Positions 1 through 7,278 are shown, counted from the first letter of the stretch. The stretch: DNA of 8,810 nt from Syntrophaceae bacterium (GCA_014874425.1 JACWAG010000318.1:1-8810); one strand, 5' to 3'. The notes: generated by a model from the sequence alone, not told the origin. Numbers and translations: made by a program.

Positions 1-2231
1 ACAGGCAAGTCCATACACCGATAACCCGTGGCATGATAAACAGCGTCAGAAATGGCTGGCGCAGTTGGAGACGCAAGTCCTTCACCCGCCTCTTTGGCCC
101 CCATGGGGCCCTCCGGCTCATACGTATCAACATGAACCACTTGGCTGGGAGGCATATCAGCGGCTGTAGGCATTTTATAGTCCACAAAGCTGGTATTGAG
201 GGTTCTACCGCCATCCATGACGAATTGCTCGGAAAGAGCATATCCGAGCCCCATTTGGATAGAACCAGCAAGCTGACCCTCGACACTCCTCGGGTTAATT
301 ACCGTCCCACAGTCGTGAGCCGTCCACATCTGCTTGACTTCCACCAAACCCGTTTGTCTGTCGACCTCAACCTCAGCCACCTGGGCCCCGAAACCAAAAG
401 CTGGTGTTACCAATCCTTTACCTCTGGGAGTATATGATCCACGGGCCACAAGAGGCTCTCCTCTGTTAGCTTTCTGCACTAGTGCGACTGCTTCACCAAA
501 GGTCAGGCCGTAGTCAGGTCTGGCGACTGCCTGAACCCGTCCGTTTTTACATTCAATTTCGTGGATGACATTAAGATTAAAACGTGCCGATAAAGCTCCA
601 AATAGCCGTTCCCTGATCTTCTTGGCCGCATCGATTACCGCGTTGCCAGCCATAAGAGTGACCCTGCTTCCCCATGAACCGAGGTCAGCTTGAGGGGTCA
701 TCGATGTGTCAGCGGAAGTGATCCTTATGTCCCCCATGTTGAGTCCAAGTTCCTCAGCTAATATCTGTTTTAGGACTGTATCGGAACCTTGTCCAATATC
801 GGAGGCCATGGTGAGAAGATGGACCGTGCCATCGGAAAAAGCACGTACTTCAGCGGCGGAAAAGGGATACTGGGTGTTGAACCAGTTAAATACGCCCCCC
901 GAGATAAAGCTATAGCAACCAATGCCTATACCCTGCCCAGGTTTGAGGTTTTTCCGTTTTTCCTTCCAGCCGCTCATATCCGCAACAGCTCTAATTGATT
1001 CTATGAATCCACAACTTGAAATTGTGGCTACATCCGGAATTTTATCGCCGCTTACCTGAGCGTTTTTTAACCTGATGTCAATGGGATCAATGCCAAGTTC
1101 TTCAGCGGCCAGGTTCATCTGAATCTCGGTAGCGTAAAGCGATTGAGGCGCGCCAAAACCTCGCATTGCGCTGGCAGGCGGCTTATTTGTATAAATGTGT
1201 TCCCCATGAAATCTGTAATTGGGATAACGGTAAAGCATGGCCCCGAAGTTACCGCACAGGAATGTGGCGGTTGGTCCCATAGCATTATAAGCTCCGCCGT
1301 CGAGCTGGATTCTCAGGTCCTTGGCTACCAGTGTCCCGTCTTTCTTGAACCCGACCCTGGACCTGATCTTCATCGGATGCCTGCGTCTTCCGGTAAGAAA
1401 CTCCTCTTCTCTACTGAGAGTAAACTTCACAGGTCTTCCAGTTTTTTTGGCTATGAATGCGGCGCAAAATTCCCAAGCCCGTAATTCCATCTTTCCGCCA
1501 AATCCACCACCTACAAAGGGTTTAATCACCCTTATGTCATTTTCTCGCATGCTGAGAGTTGAAGCCAGTAAACATTGAATGATATAAGGAACTTGGGTTG
1601 AAGTCCAGAGCGTGATTCTGCCGTCCAGATCAACTTGAGCCAGAGCGGAACAAGGCTCGAGATAAGCATGGCTAACGGACTGCATCATGAAAGTGTCTTC
1701 CCTTACATAGTCAGCCTCAGCGAAACCCTTTTCGATGTCTCCATACTTGATTTTTCGATTTACACTGATATTGGACGGGCAGTAATCGTGAAGGATAGGG
1801 GCGCCGGGCAGAATGGACGAATCAACATCAAAGACCCCTGGGAGTTCTTCGTATTCCACTTTGATAAGTTCTATAGCCTCTTCAGCCGTGTCACTATCTA
1901 TTGCCGCAACTGCCGCGACCTCGTCGCCAATGAACCTGACCTTCTCAACAGCCAGAGGATATTCGTCCTGAGTCTCAGGGAATAGCCGCCAGTTACCGTA
2001 TTTGATTTTTGGAGTGTCTTCTCCAGTGATGACGCATTTAACCCCTGGCAATGAAGCTGCGCGACTGATGTCGATATTTCTGATTAGAGCGTGAGGCAAC
2101 GGGCTCCTTAATATCTTCCCGTAAAGCATTCCGGGTAACTTCATGTCATCGGTATATATAGCTGTCCCTCTGGCTTTGGCTTCAGCGTCCGTCCTGGGGA
2201 CATCTTTTCCCACAATGTTGAATCGTTTCAT
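1..2231 (-). CDS. Molybdopterin-binding large subunit of a xanthine dehydrogenase family hydroxylase (partial, C-terminus off the left edge)
   Basis: Large subunit of a three-part molybdenum hydroxylase. In this family it holds the Mo-pterin cofactor and hydroxylates a carbon of a heterocycle, aldehyde or aromatic thioester using water. I translated the minus strand from ATG at 2231 (AAGGA just upstream): 743 complete codons are open to the window edge. Visible motifs: N-terminal a/b hammerhead domain (about 20-130), the cofactor loop VGGGFGGK (240-247), AMRGFGAPQ (355-363), DIGQGSDT (478-485), and near the end GAKEAGEG, where Glu717 corresponds to the catalytic base. Family members are about 760-790 residues, so only a short tail is missing. 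The CO-dehydrogenase AYRCSFR loop is absent. The gene follows the FAD subunit after 22 bases and is probably cotranscribed. HcrA/XdhA-type names are possible, but the substrate is unknown. Confidence 0.93.
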   Translation of the reverse strand, partial: MKRFNIVGKDVPRTDAEAKARGTAIYTDDMKLPGMLYGKILRSPLPHALIRNIDISRAASLPGVKCVITGEDTPKIKYGNWRLFPETQDEYPLAVEKVRFIGDEVAAVAAIDSDTAEEAIELIKVEYEELPGVFDVDSSILPGAPILHDYCPSNISVNRKIKYGDIEKGFAEADYVREDTFMMQSVSHAYLEPCSALAQVDLDGRITLWTSTQVPYIIQCLLASTLSMRENDIRVIKPFVGGGFGGKMELRAWEFCAAFIAKKTGRPVKFTLSREEEFLTGRRRHPMKIRSRVGFKKDGTLVAKDLRIQLDGGAYNAMGPTATFLCGNFGAMLYRYPNYRFHGEHIYTNKPPASAMRGFGAPQSLYATEIQMNLAAEELGIDPIDIRLKNAQVSGDKIPDVATISSCGFIESIRAVADMSGWKEKRKNLKPGQGIGIGCYSFISGGVFNWFNTQYPFSAAEVRAFSDGTVHLLTMASDIGQGSDTVLKQILAEELGLNMGDIRITSADTSMTPQADLGSWGSRVTLMAGNAVIDAAKKIRERLFGALSARFNLNVIHEIECKNGRVQAVARPDYGLTFGEAVALVQKANRGEPLVARGSYTPRGKGLVTPAFGFGAQVAEVEVDRQTGLVEVKQMWTAHDCGTVINPRSVEGQLAGSIQMGLGYALSEQFVMDGGRTLNTSFVDYKMPTAADMPPSQVVHVDTYEPEGPMGAKEAGEGLASPTAPAISDAVYHATGYRCMDLP

Positions 2232-2253
2232 AACCATTCCTTATCAGTTTAGG

Positions 2254-3129
2254 CTAATTCTTGATTGCTCGTTCATAGGCTTGTTCAAGTGCCCTGAGAG
2301 TTAAGACGGCCACCATTTTCTTGCGATAGTCGGCGCTTGCTCTAACATCGGATATGGGCTTCGATTCTTGGACAGCCAGGGCAGCGGCCGTTTCTATGAG
2401 TTCTTGTGTCCACGTTTGTTCCCGCATGAAACTTTCAGCCCCTACTGCTCGGATAGGTGTAGGAGCGACGGCGCCGAGCACTATTTTCGAGTCTTTGCAG
2501 ACTTCGCCGTCGAGCGCAACCCAGGCGCTCACGCATACTGCGGCGATATCCACTCCGCATCGGGCTGATACCCGTTTGTAGGAGGCCCCTGATTTTGGGA
2601 CTGGAAAAGGGACAAAGATGGAAGTCATGATCTCGCCGTGCTCCATAGCAGTGAGTCCCGGACCTCTAAAGAACTGGTCTAGCGCTATGCGTCTGTCTCC
2701 TTGAAGGTTCGCCACCGCAACTTCAGCGCCCATAGCCATGAGGGGAGGGGCGTTCTCAGCGGAAGGGGCCGCGTTGCAGAGATTCCCGGCGATGGTTCCC
2801 ATGTTGCGGACCTGCACGTTGGCCATTACTTGAGCCGCCTGGGCAAGGGCGGGATAATGTTTCAGGACGTCAGGATGGGACGCCACTTCCGCTAGCTTTG
2901 CAGTTGCGCCTATGGTGAGCCCCTTGCCGGAGTCAAAATGAATCCCATTCAGATTTTCAATTCCTTGTAACCCGATCACAGCTTTGGGTTTGAGCCTGCC
3001 GTTACGCATCTTCACAAGGACATCCGTTCCTCCAGCCAATAAATGTGCGTTATTTCCATTTTGAGTCAACAGATTCAACGCGGCTTCAAGTGTTTTAGGC
3101 TCAAAGTATTCGAATTTCGGCAGTCTCAT
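2254..3129 (-). CDS. FAD-binding middle subunit of a molybdenum hydroxylase
   Basis: The 291-residue protein matches the CoxM/XdhB/HcrB-type FAD subunit, which passes electrons between the iron-sulfur subunit and FAD. The flavin-binding motifs are AGGTD (32-36) and TIAGNLCNAAPSAE (112-125), followed by the C-terminal CO_deh_flav_C-like domain (about 180-288). The length is normal for the plain family. Canonical 4-hydroxybenzoyl-CoA reductase FAD subunits are longer (about 324 residues) and carry an insertion with four cysteines for an extra [4Fe-4S] cluster. That insertion is missing here, which argues against a classical HcrB. The start ATG at 3129 overlaps the small-subunit stop in ATGA, a typical sign of translational coupling. 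Confidence 0.93.
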   Translation of the reverse strand: MRLPKFEYFEPKTLEAALNLLTQNGNNAHLLAGGTDVLVKMRNGRLKPKAVIGLQGIENLNGIHFDSGKGLTIGATAKLAEVASHPDVLKHYPALAQAAQVMANVQVRNMGTIAGNLCNAAPSAENAPPLMAMGAEVAVANLQGDRRIALDQFFRGPGLTAMEHGEIMTSIFVPFPVPKSGASYKRVSARCGVDIAAVCVSAWVALDGEVCKDSKIVLGAVAPTPIRAVGAESFMREQTWTQELIETAAALAVQESKPISDVRASADYRKKMVAVLTLRALEQAYERAIKN

Positions 3130-3623
3130 CGTTCTTCCTTTTCGGGTTCGCTATCCCTTATCTGTTCGGCAGCGACCGATATGGCCTCCACGATCTGGTT
3201 ATATCCTGTGCATCTGCAAAGATTCCCGGAAAGGCCAGACCTTATTTCTTTCTCAGTAGGTTCCGGGTTGTTGTTCAAGAGGTGAAGAGCCGACAGTTCC
3301 ATGCCTGCGGTACAAAAACCGCACTGGATAGCCCCGGTCTTTATAAAAGCTTCCTGTATGGGGTGAAGTTCTTCGCCTGAAGGAGCTAGCCCTTCCACGG
3401 TTGTAACGCTCTTGCCATTTATCGAGACGGCCAGAGTTAAACATGAACTGACAGTGCGACCATCAACCATAACCGTGCAGGCCCCGCAATCGCCAGTGCC
3501 GCAACCGAGCTTGGTTCCCGTCAAATTAAGATCTTCCCGCAACAGTTCATTGAGTGTTCGCCAAGGGTCTACCGCCAACGAATAGTCATCTCCGTTCACA
3601 GTAAAGTTGATATGGTGTTTCAT
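3126..3623 (-). CDS. [2Fe-2S] small subunit of a molybdenum hydroxylase
   Basis: The 165-residue protein is the electron-transfer subunit of the same complex (CoxS/HcrC/XdhC-type small subunit). All eight cluster cysteines are present. The plant-ferredoxin-like N-terminal domain has Cys41, Cys46, Cys49 and Cys61 (GCGTGDCGACT then SSC). The C-terminal helical domain has Cys101, Cys104, Cys136 and Cys138 (CGFC ... CRC). The length is normal. There is no N-terminal signal, so the enzyme is probably cytoplasmic. It is the first gene of the operon (order small, FAD, large). The start at 3623 has GGAG about 11 bases upstream, a somewhat long spacing. The acidic/basic tail after about residue 155 is variable in the family. 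Confidence 0.95.
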   Translation of the reverse strand: MKHHINFTVNGDDYSLAVDPWRTLNELLREDLNLTGTKLGCGTGDCGACTVMVDGRTVSSCLTLAVSINGKSVTTVEGLAPSGEELHPIQEAFIKTGAIQCGFCTAGMELSALHLLNNNPEPTEKEIRSGLSGNLCRCTGYNQIVEAISVAAEQIRDSEPEKEER

Positions 3624-4172
3624 CTATTTTCAATCTCCGTATCTGTGTCTAGTTAGCGCCTTCATGTCTTTGAGCAATTTTTGCGTCACGCTCTCTTTCT
3701 CGACAATCGAGCGAGGAAAGCAATGAAATTCCCTAAACAGCGAAGTTTTGGCAGAGAATTACCGAGGTGTCGGTTTATGTGTAACTTCGCAAGAAGCGCT
3801 TTTGAGTTTTTCTTCGATCGCCTCGACCTGGGTAGCAATCTTATGCACTGGAATATTCTTTATCCTTGCCATTGAGTCTTACCATGATGACTATTTTTAC
3901 CCGAAACTGGTCAAATATGCTTTAAATGACCAGGTATCACTTTGCGGTATGAATACGAAAGACAGTTTTCTGGTCTACCACGACCGTATGTCCCAAAGGG
4001 CGACGGTTCATGGAAAGCTTTCTGATATCGGTAACAATGAGGGTGGCGGTGGCAAGAGAGACCCTGAATATCCTCTTTATACGCGTTCGGCATGGTCTAA
4101 AATATGAAGAGCGTAAGACAAGTCGGGAATTAAATTCCGAGTTCTTTGGCGAACTCATCAAATGGGCGTGTC
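3624..4172. other. Stretch without an intact gene upstream of the hydroxylase operon
   Basis: No convincing intact gene was found on either strand. Two weak remnants are visible on the minus strand. First, 3630-3872 reads as one frame interrupted by a single TAA (3759-3761) and ending seven bases before the small-subunit start. Second, just past the HEPN gene, frames carrying FDEFAKELGI (stop at 4130-4132) and ILDHAERV (stop at 4077-4079) look like displaced pieces of a HEPN C-terminus. The operon promoter must lie in or upstream of this stretch, but I could not pick out a good -35/-10 pair. A small inverted repeat CTCGA-CAA-TCGAG lies at 3699-3711. Confidence 0.5.
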
Positions 4173-4376
4173 TCACCGCTCACCAAAGATGTCAACAATC
4201 GAATGAGTCCTAGGCGGTGTCTTCTCTTGATTGGCAAGAATGCCTTTCAAGCATTTCTCGACGAATTGCTGACATTGGAAACACACCTGATTGTAAATGC
4301 CTTCCTTGAATGCAAGGTCCGCCATTTGCAAATCTTGCCTACTGAAATGCTGCCATCGATCACCGGCCCCGTTCAT
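4173..4376 (-). pseudogene. Truncated HEPN-domain protein (partner of the MNT nucleotidyltransferase)
   Basis: The 67-residue reading frame matches the first half of the PF05168-type HEPN domain: RWQHFSRQDLQMADLA, then the signature QQFVEKCLKGIL (36-47) and PPRTHSIVDI (54-63). Full members are usually 120-140 residues, so the second half is missing. Past the TGA at 4173-4175 a shifted frame reads FDEFAKELGI before another stop, which fits a frameshift followed by further loss. The start ATG at 4376 lies inside the end of the MNT gene (17-base overlap). HEPN proteins next to MNT proteins act as toxins or RNases in toxin-antitoxin pairs. This copy is probably non-functional. If the frame break is a sequencing error, the N-terminal half alone is still well supported. 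Confidence 0.75.
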
Positions 4377-4733
4377 ATACAACTTTCCCTTTCGCGACGA
4401 CTTCATCTCTGAAAAAAGGGCGTTCAGCGGACAACTGATTGAATTCCTCCGGTGTGTAAACCATGACATCTATTCCGACCCTGGGTTGGAGCAACTTCCG
4501 AATCTGTCGAAGCCTTTGGAAAAAAGACAATTCGGTCTGTTCGACTGCAACCAGGTCAATGTCCGACCATTCATGAATCCGCCCGTTGCCAGCGTGCCGA
4601 AAAGAATAACCTTTTCAGGATTGCCATGTTCGGTCAAAAGACGAACATATCGTGCCAGTTCCTGTTCCAAGAGTTTCTTGTGTTTTGGCTGACCAGAGCA
4701 GAACCGCGGGAGATCACAGTTGTTTGTTCCCAT
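4360..4733 (-). pseudogene. MNT-type minimal nucleotidyltransferase, split by a one-base deletion
   Basis: Two minus-strand frames join into one protein of about 124 residues. From ATG 4733 (AAGG six bases upstream) the first frame reads to KVILFGTLATG (41-51). The frame then shifts by one base in the GGG run at 4582-4584 and continues as RIHEWSDIDLVAVEQ to the TGA at 4360-4362. The joined protein has the whole catalytic pattern of the MNT family: G46-T47, Asp58-x-Asp60, and a third Asp89 in GIDVMVY. The total length of 374 bases (3n+2) fits a single lost base. MNT proteins of this kind are antitoxins that AMPylate or otherwise silence the HEPN partner encoded next to them. Disruption, a -1 programmed slip or a sequence error are all possible. 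Confidence 0.8.
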
Positions 4734-4851
4734 ACTTACCTTCAGACTTTGAAAAGCACTTGGAACGATAGTTGATTCTTGGCCATAGGACAACAGTTTC
4801 TCACTATAAAGTTTTGAACTCAACAAAATCCACGTATTCCACTGTCTGAAC

Positions 4852-4880
4852 ATTATAACCCTTTTCTCATAAAGCTTCCA
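4852..4880 (-). promoter_or_regulatory. Candidate sigma-70 promoter for the MNT/HEPN pair
   Basis: On the minus strand a perfect TATAAT (4852-4857) is preceded, after 17 bases, by TGGAAG (4875-4880), a poor -35 match (3 of 6). It would give a leader of about 110 bases before the MNT start at 4733. Only the -10 box is strong. Confidence 0.3.
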
Positions 4881-4930
4881 TAATAAGAAACACCTCTTAC
4901 ATTTTTACAGAAAAGAACAGAAAAGTAGAC

Positions 4931-4949
4931 AACCTGCGTCACACAGGTT
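4931..4949. repeat. 19-bp near-perfect palindrome
   Basis: AACCTGCGTCACACAGGTT pairs in 8 of 9 positions around its centre. It lies between the two divergent transcription units, 56 bases before the plus-strand start at 5005. It could be a repressor operator or a hairpin in the leader. No factor can be named. Confidence 0.45.
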
Positions 4950-4970
4950 CAGAATATTAGACCCCGAAAC

Positions 4971-4997
4971 ACCTCCCCCGAGGAAACAAGAGGAGGT
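4971..4997 (+). promoter_or_regulatory. Strong Shine-Dalgarno in a possible occluding hairpin
   Basis: AGGAGGT (4991-4997) is a near-perfect ribosome binding site, seven bases before the ATG at 5005, and fixes that start. ACCTCC (4971-4976) is its exact complement (pairing with 4992-4997), separated by a 15-base loop, so the leader could fold and hide the site. Confidence 0.5.
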
Positions 4998-5004
4998 TTG
5001 AAAC

Positions 5005-5400
5005 ATGAGTCTTGTTGATGCGCATATGGATGTTCTCCAAAACATCGAATTTGCAATCGTCGATGTTTACCATGAGCGACCATTACTAGTTGATTATTCT
5101 GTTATGGGGACTCTTGACGCTCTGATAGGTTTGTATCGGGCTGAGTCACGCGGCCATACTCCAAAAGCAATCTCTTTAGACAAAGATGAAGCAGAATTGC
5201 TTGACCGTGTAAAGATGGTCTGCGAATGGCGGATCGGCCGGAGAAATTTATCTGATGACCCGATAATGGAACCGGATCATTTTACAAAACTCGATGACAT
5301 TCTGTCGTGTCTTCGAAAGATACGCAGGTCGGCGGAAAAGTGGAATGCGCGAGGAGGCCCACAAGGATATCTCCGTTTTGTGTCCCAATATGTAGGATGA
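5005..5400 (+). CDS. Conserved hypothetical protein, 131 residues
   Basis: I do not recognise a characterised family. The protein is soluble, with no signal peptide or membrane segment, and looks mostly helical. The N-terminal part (VLQNIEFAIVDVYHERP, then DYSVMGTLDALIGLYRAE) resembles hypothetical proteins I recall from environmental bacteria with no assigned function. The C-terminal part is basic (KIRRSAEKWN, then a Gly-rich RGGPQGYLRF). The start is firm, with AGGAGGT seven bases upstream. It stands alone on the plus strand between a broken MNT/HEPN pair and a broken DruA-like gene, and is the only intact gene in that stretch. It converges on the DruA-like gene with a gap of 14 bases. Confidence 0.8.
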   Translation: MSLVDAHMDVLQNIEFAIVDVYHERPLLVDYSVMGTLDALIGLYRAESRGHTPKAISLDKDEAELLDRVKMVCEWRIGRRNLSDDPIMEPDHFTKLDDILSCLRKIRRSAEKWNARGGPQGYLRFVSQYVG

Positions 5401-5414
5401 GAAATCCTAGCCCT

Positions 5415-5985
5415 TCATGTAAAGTAGATAGAAAATAGCCGAATCTTACAAATATTTACTGAGATGTCGTGGCGCTTAGCAAACCCCCTAGTGTATCCTA
5501 CAAATATCCATCCATCTGCCCTGGAAAACAACGCCCCGAAAGAGCCGGGGATCAACAAAGGTCTCCGCAAGGCGGATCGGGTGGCCATAAGCCGCCTGCC
5601 AGTAATCGGACAAGCGTTTTAGGTTGAGGGCAAGAATACGTGAGGCAAGGTTAGGCGCTTTGACCTCGGGAAGAATAAGGAAACGGCAGTTGTTAGCTAC
5701 CAATGGGAGGTGTTTCAATTTAAGCGTGAGAGTCCTACCGATCCATTTATCAAGAGCTTTGCACTTGAGAGCCGCGGCGGCCCACCCCAACAAGGCGAGC
5801 CAACGATCTTCATAGACCGCCACATAGCGCAACGATTCTCCTATAAGCGATTGGAATCCCAGATGTTGATGCTCCCGCATCAGTCGGTCCCACTGCTCTC
5901 GTTCAACAGCCCTAACCGGCCGGAGTTCGACACGATTGACTAATTCCCAAGCTTCCGCTTGTCCTTTGTCCCCGAAATCATTCAT
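5415..5985 (-). pseudogene. DUF4338/DruA-like protein, split by a one-base insertion and short at the N-terminus
   Basis: The main frame (5488-5985, 165 residues) carries DUF4338 hallmarks: VELRPV, HQHLGF, GESLRYVAVYEDRWLALLGW, LVANNCRFLILPEV, NLASRILALNLKRLSD and ETFVDPRLFRG. It then shifts at the GGG run 5519-5521. Skipping one base continues the family's end as ADGWIFVGYTRGFAK, to the TGA at 5415-5417. The joined length of 571 bases (3n+1) fits one inserted base. Larger relatives carry an additional N-terminal domain that is absent here. DUF4338 is the domain of DruA in the Druantia anti-phage system, and many solitary copies occur in genomes, often near mobile DNA. The ATG at 5985 has only a weak GTGGGG upstream. 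Probably a dead gene, unless the insertion is a sequence error. Confidence 0.8.
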
Positions 5986-6043
5986 GCCCCACTTGATAAT
6001 AAATTTTTGCGCAGATGTACAGAAATTAATACTTCTCTTGTAA

Positions 6044-6072
6044 ATAATGACTCTTATGCCTGACTATGACAA
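6044..6072 (-). promoter_or_regulatory. Candidate sigma-70 promoter for the DruA-like gene
   Basis: The minus strand has TTGTCA (6067-6072, 5 of 6 to consensus), exactly 17 bases, then CATTAT (6044-6049, 4 of 6). It sits between the radical SAM stop and the DruA-like start and points towards the latter. Confidence 0.3.
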
Positions 6073-6091
6073 GGGTCTGGACAACCTCCTG

Positions 6092-7201
6092 TCATAAAGA
6101 TAACTTAGCGGCATCGTCGAGCAACTTGATCAGTTGATCGTTGTTTCGCATGTCCAGTCCAAGTGACTCCCGCCAGATGGAGTTAGACTCCATGCATAAA
6201 TAGATTAGTACATCGGCGCTGTACGACCTAATTCTTTGGGCCAGAGAGCGATAGATCGCTGTCCTTCGGTTGCGGCTAAGACGAAGCTTGCCATCCAACC
6301 CCGGCGCAAAAGAATCATAGAAGTACCTAACTGGTCCAAATCTTGAGGTAACGACATCCTTAAGGTCAGGTACGAAGCGCAGAACACCCATTGAAATCCA
6401 GGCTATCGAGCCGGGTCTAACGGCGTCGAAAATGGCGTCGATTGTCTTTGAATACTCCTCTTCCCATCCATCAAAGGGCACAATTGGGTCAAAATGAAAC
6501 CCAACTTTAAACCCGTGAGACGCGGATCTACCGGCGGCAATTAACCTCCGTCTCAAACTGATTGCACGAATCTCCTCCGATTTACTGAAACCAGGCGCAT
6601 TAACTGAAAAACTCAATATTATATTACGCGAATTGTCCAATCTTAACAGTGGCTCTATGAAGTCTGTTTTGGTCTTGAACTCCAATGTCGCGTTATTTCG
6701 ACCTGAAAACATCTCAGCCAGCGGAACGGCATAACTGGTATAGTCGTCTAAGGCCAGAGAATCCGTGAATTCACCAGTGCAAAATCGAAAAAAATGGTCA
6801 GGTGGAGCACAAGCCAGAAAAACCTTGAGTTGGTTCAGCATTTCTTCGAAATTCACATACACTTCCATTACAGGATTGTTAAAGTAAACCTGGAGAGCGC
6901 AATAGCGGCAATCAATGGGACAACCCTGTCCAATATTCAATATTTTCAGGCCACAGCATAAATAGGTCTTCGTACCTGGACATGATTTCACAAAGGCTCC
7001 CTTGTAATGAACAAGCTTTAGAACCTTTTTCCCTTTTACGAGCGGGTCCGGGTTCATGTCGATTCGGGCCGATTCTGCGTCGATTTCGACGTCCCTTAGG
7101 ACCTTGGCGGATTTGACAGACCCCAGAATACGACGGGTCACATATGATTCTTCCGCCTCCTTTTCAACCCAAATCTCATCTACCGGGAATCTCATACGCA
7201 A
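6092..7201 (-). CDS. Spore photoproduct lyase-like (SPL family) radical SAM protein
   Basis: The 369-residue intact protein has the radical SAM [4Fe-4S] triad GCPIDCRYC (Cys94, Cys98, Cys101; CX3CX2C), preceded by SCPGTKTYLCCG and followed by ALQVYFNNP, a combination typical of SplB-like proteins. The stretch FRFCTGEFTDSLALD has Cys141. As I recall the family, the hydrogen-donor cysteine of Bacillus SPL falls at the matching place. True SPL repairs the UV thymine dimer of spores. Relatives in non-sporulating bacteria have no established substrate. The start at 7201 is TTG, chosen because AGGAG lies six bases upstream. An ATG at 7195 in the same frame would have 12-base spacing. The gene is divergent from the 51-residue gene at 7328 and upstream of the DruA-like gene, with a 106-base gap. 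Confidence 0.87.
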   Translation of the reverse strand: MRMRFPVDEIWVEKEAEESYVTRRILGSVKSAKVLRDVEIDAESARIDMNPDPLVKGKKVLKLVHYKGAFVKSCPGTKTYLCCGLKILNIGQGCPIDCRYCALQVYFNNPVMEVYVNFEEMLNQLKVFLACAPPDHFFRFCTGEFTDSLALDDYTSYAVPLAEMFSGRNNATLEFKTKTDFIEPLLRLDNSRNIILSFSVNAPGFSKSEEIRAISLRRRLIAAGRSASHGFKVGFHFDPIVPFDGWEEEYSKTIDAIFDAVRPGSIAWISMGVLRFVPDLKDVVTSRFGPVRYFYDSFAPGLDGKLRLSRNRRTAIYRSLAQRIRSYSADVLIYLCMESNSIWRESLGLDMRNNDQLIKLLDDAAKLSL

Positions 7202-7251
7202 AAGGCGCTCCTATTTCCGATGTCTCAGGAACACAGCCATAATCCGTTTCC

Positions 7252-7278
7252 TGGACAATTTACGTTCTCTGCTATATT
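7252..7278 (+). promoter_or_regulatory. Candidate promoter for the 51-residue gene
   Basis: TGGACA (7252-7257) and TATATT (7273-7278) are separated by 15 bases, shorter than the ideal 17. They lie about 50 bases before the start at 7328, in the 126-base divergent region shared with the radical SAM gene. Confidence 0.25.

Noticed and set aside
1143..1985. Plus-strand open frames over the large hydroxylase subunit
   Set aside because: They are antisense to a long minus-strand gene with clear family motifs, and their translations resemble nothing.
3699..3711. Inverted repeat CTCGA-CAA-TCGAG as a terminator
   Set aside because: The stem is only five pairs, there is no T run on either side, and its position ahead of the operon does not suit termination.
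3748..4107. Plus-strand 119-residue frame with a hydrophobic stretch
   Set aside because: No ribosome site and no recognisable family; the hydrophobic run is isolated, and HEPN-like remnants on the opposite strand explain part of the region better.
4734..4853. Possible 40-residue N-terminal extension of the MNT protein from ATG 4853
   Set aside because: The start at 4733 has a good AAGG ribosome site, the extension matches no MNT N-terminus, and it overlaps a TATAAT promoter-like box.
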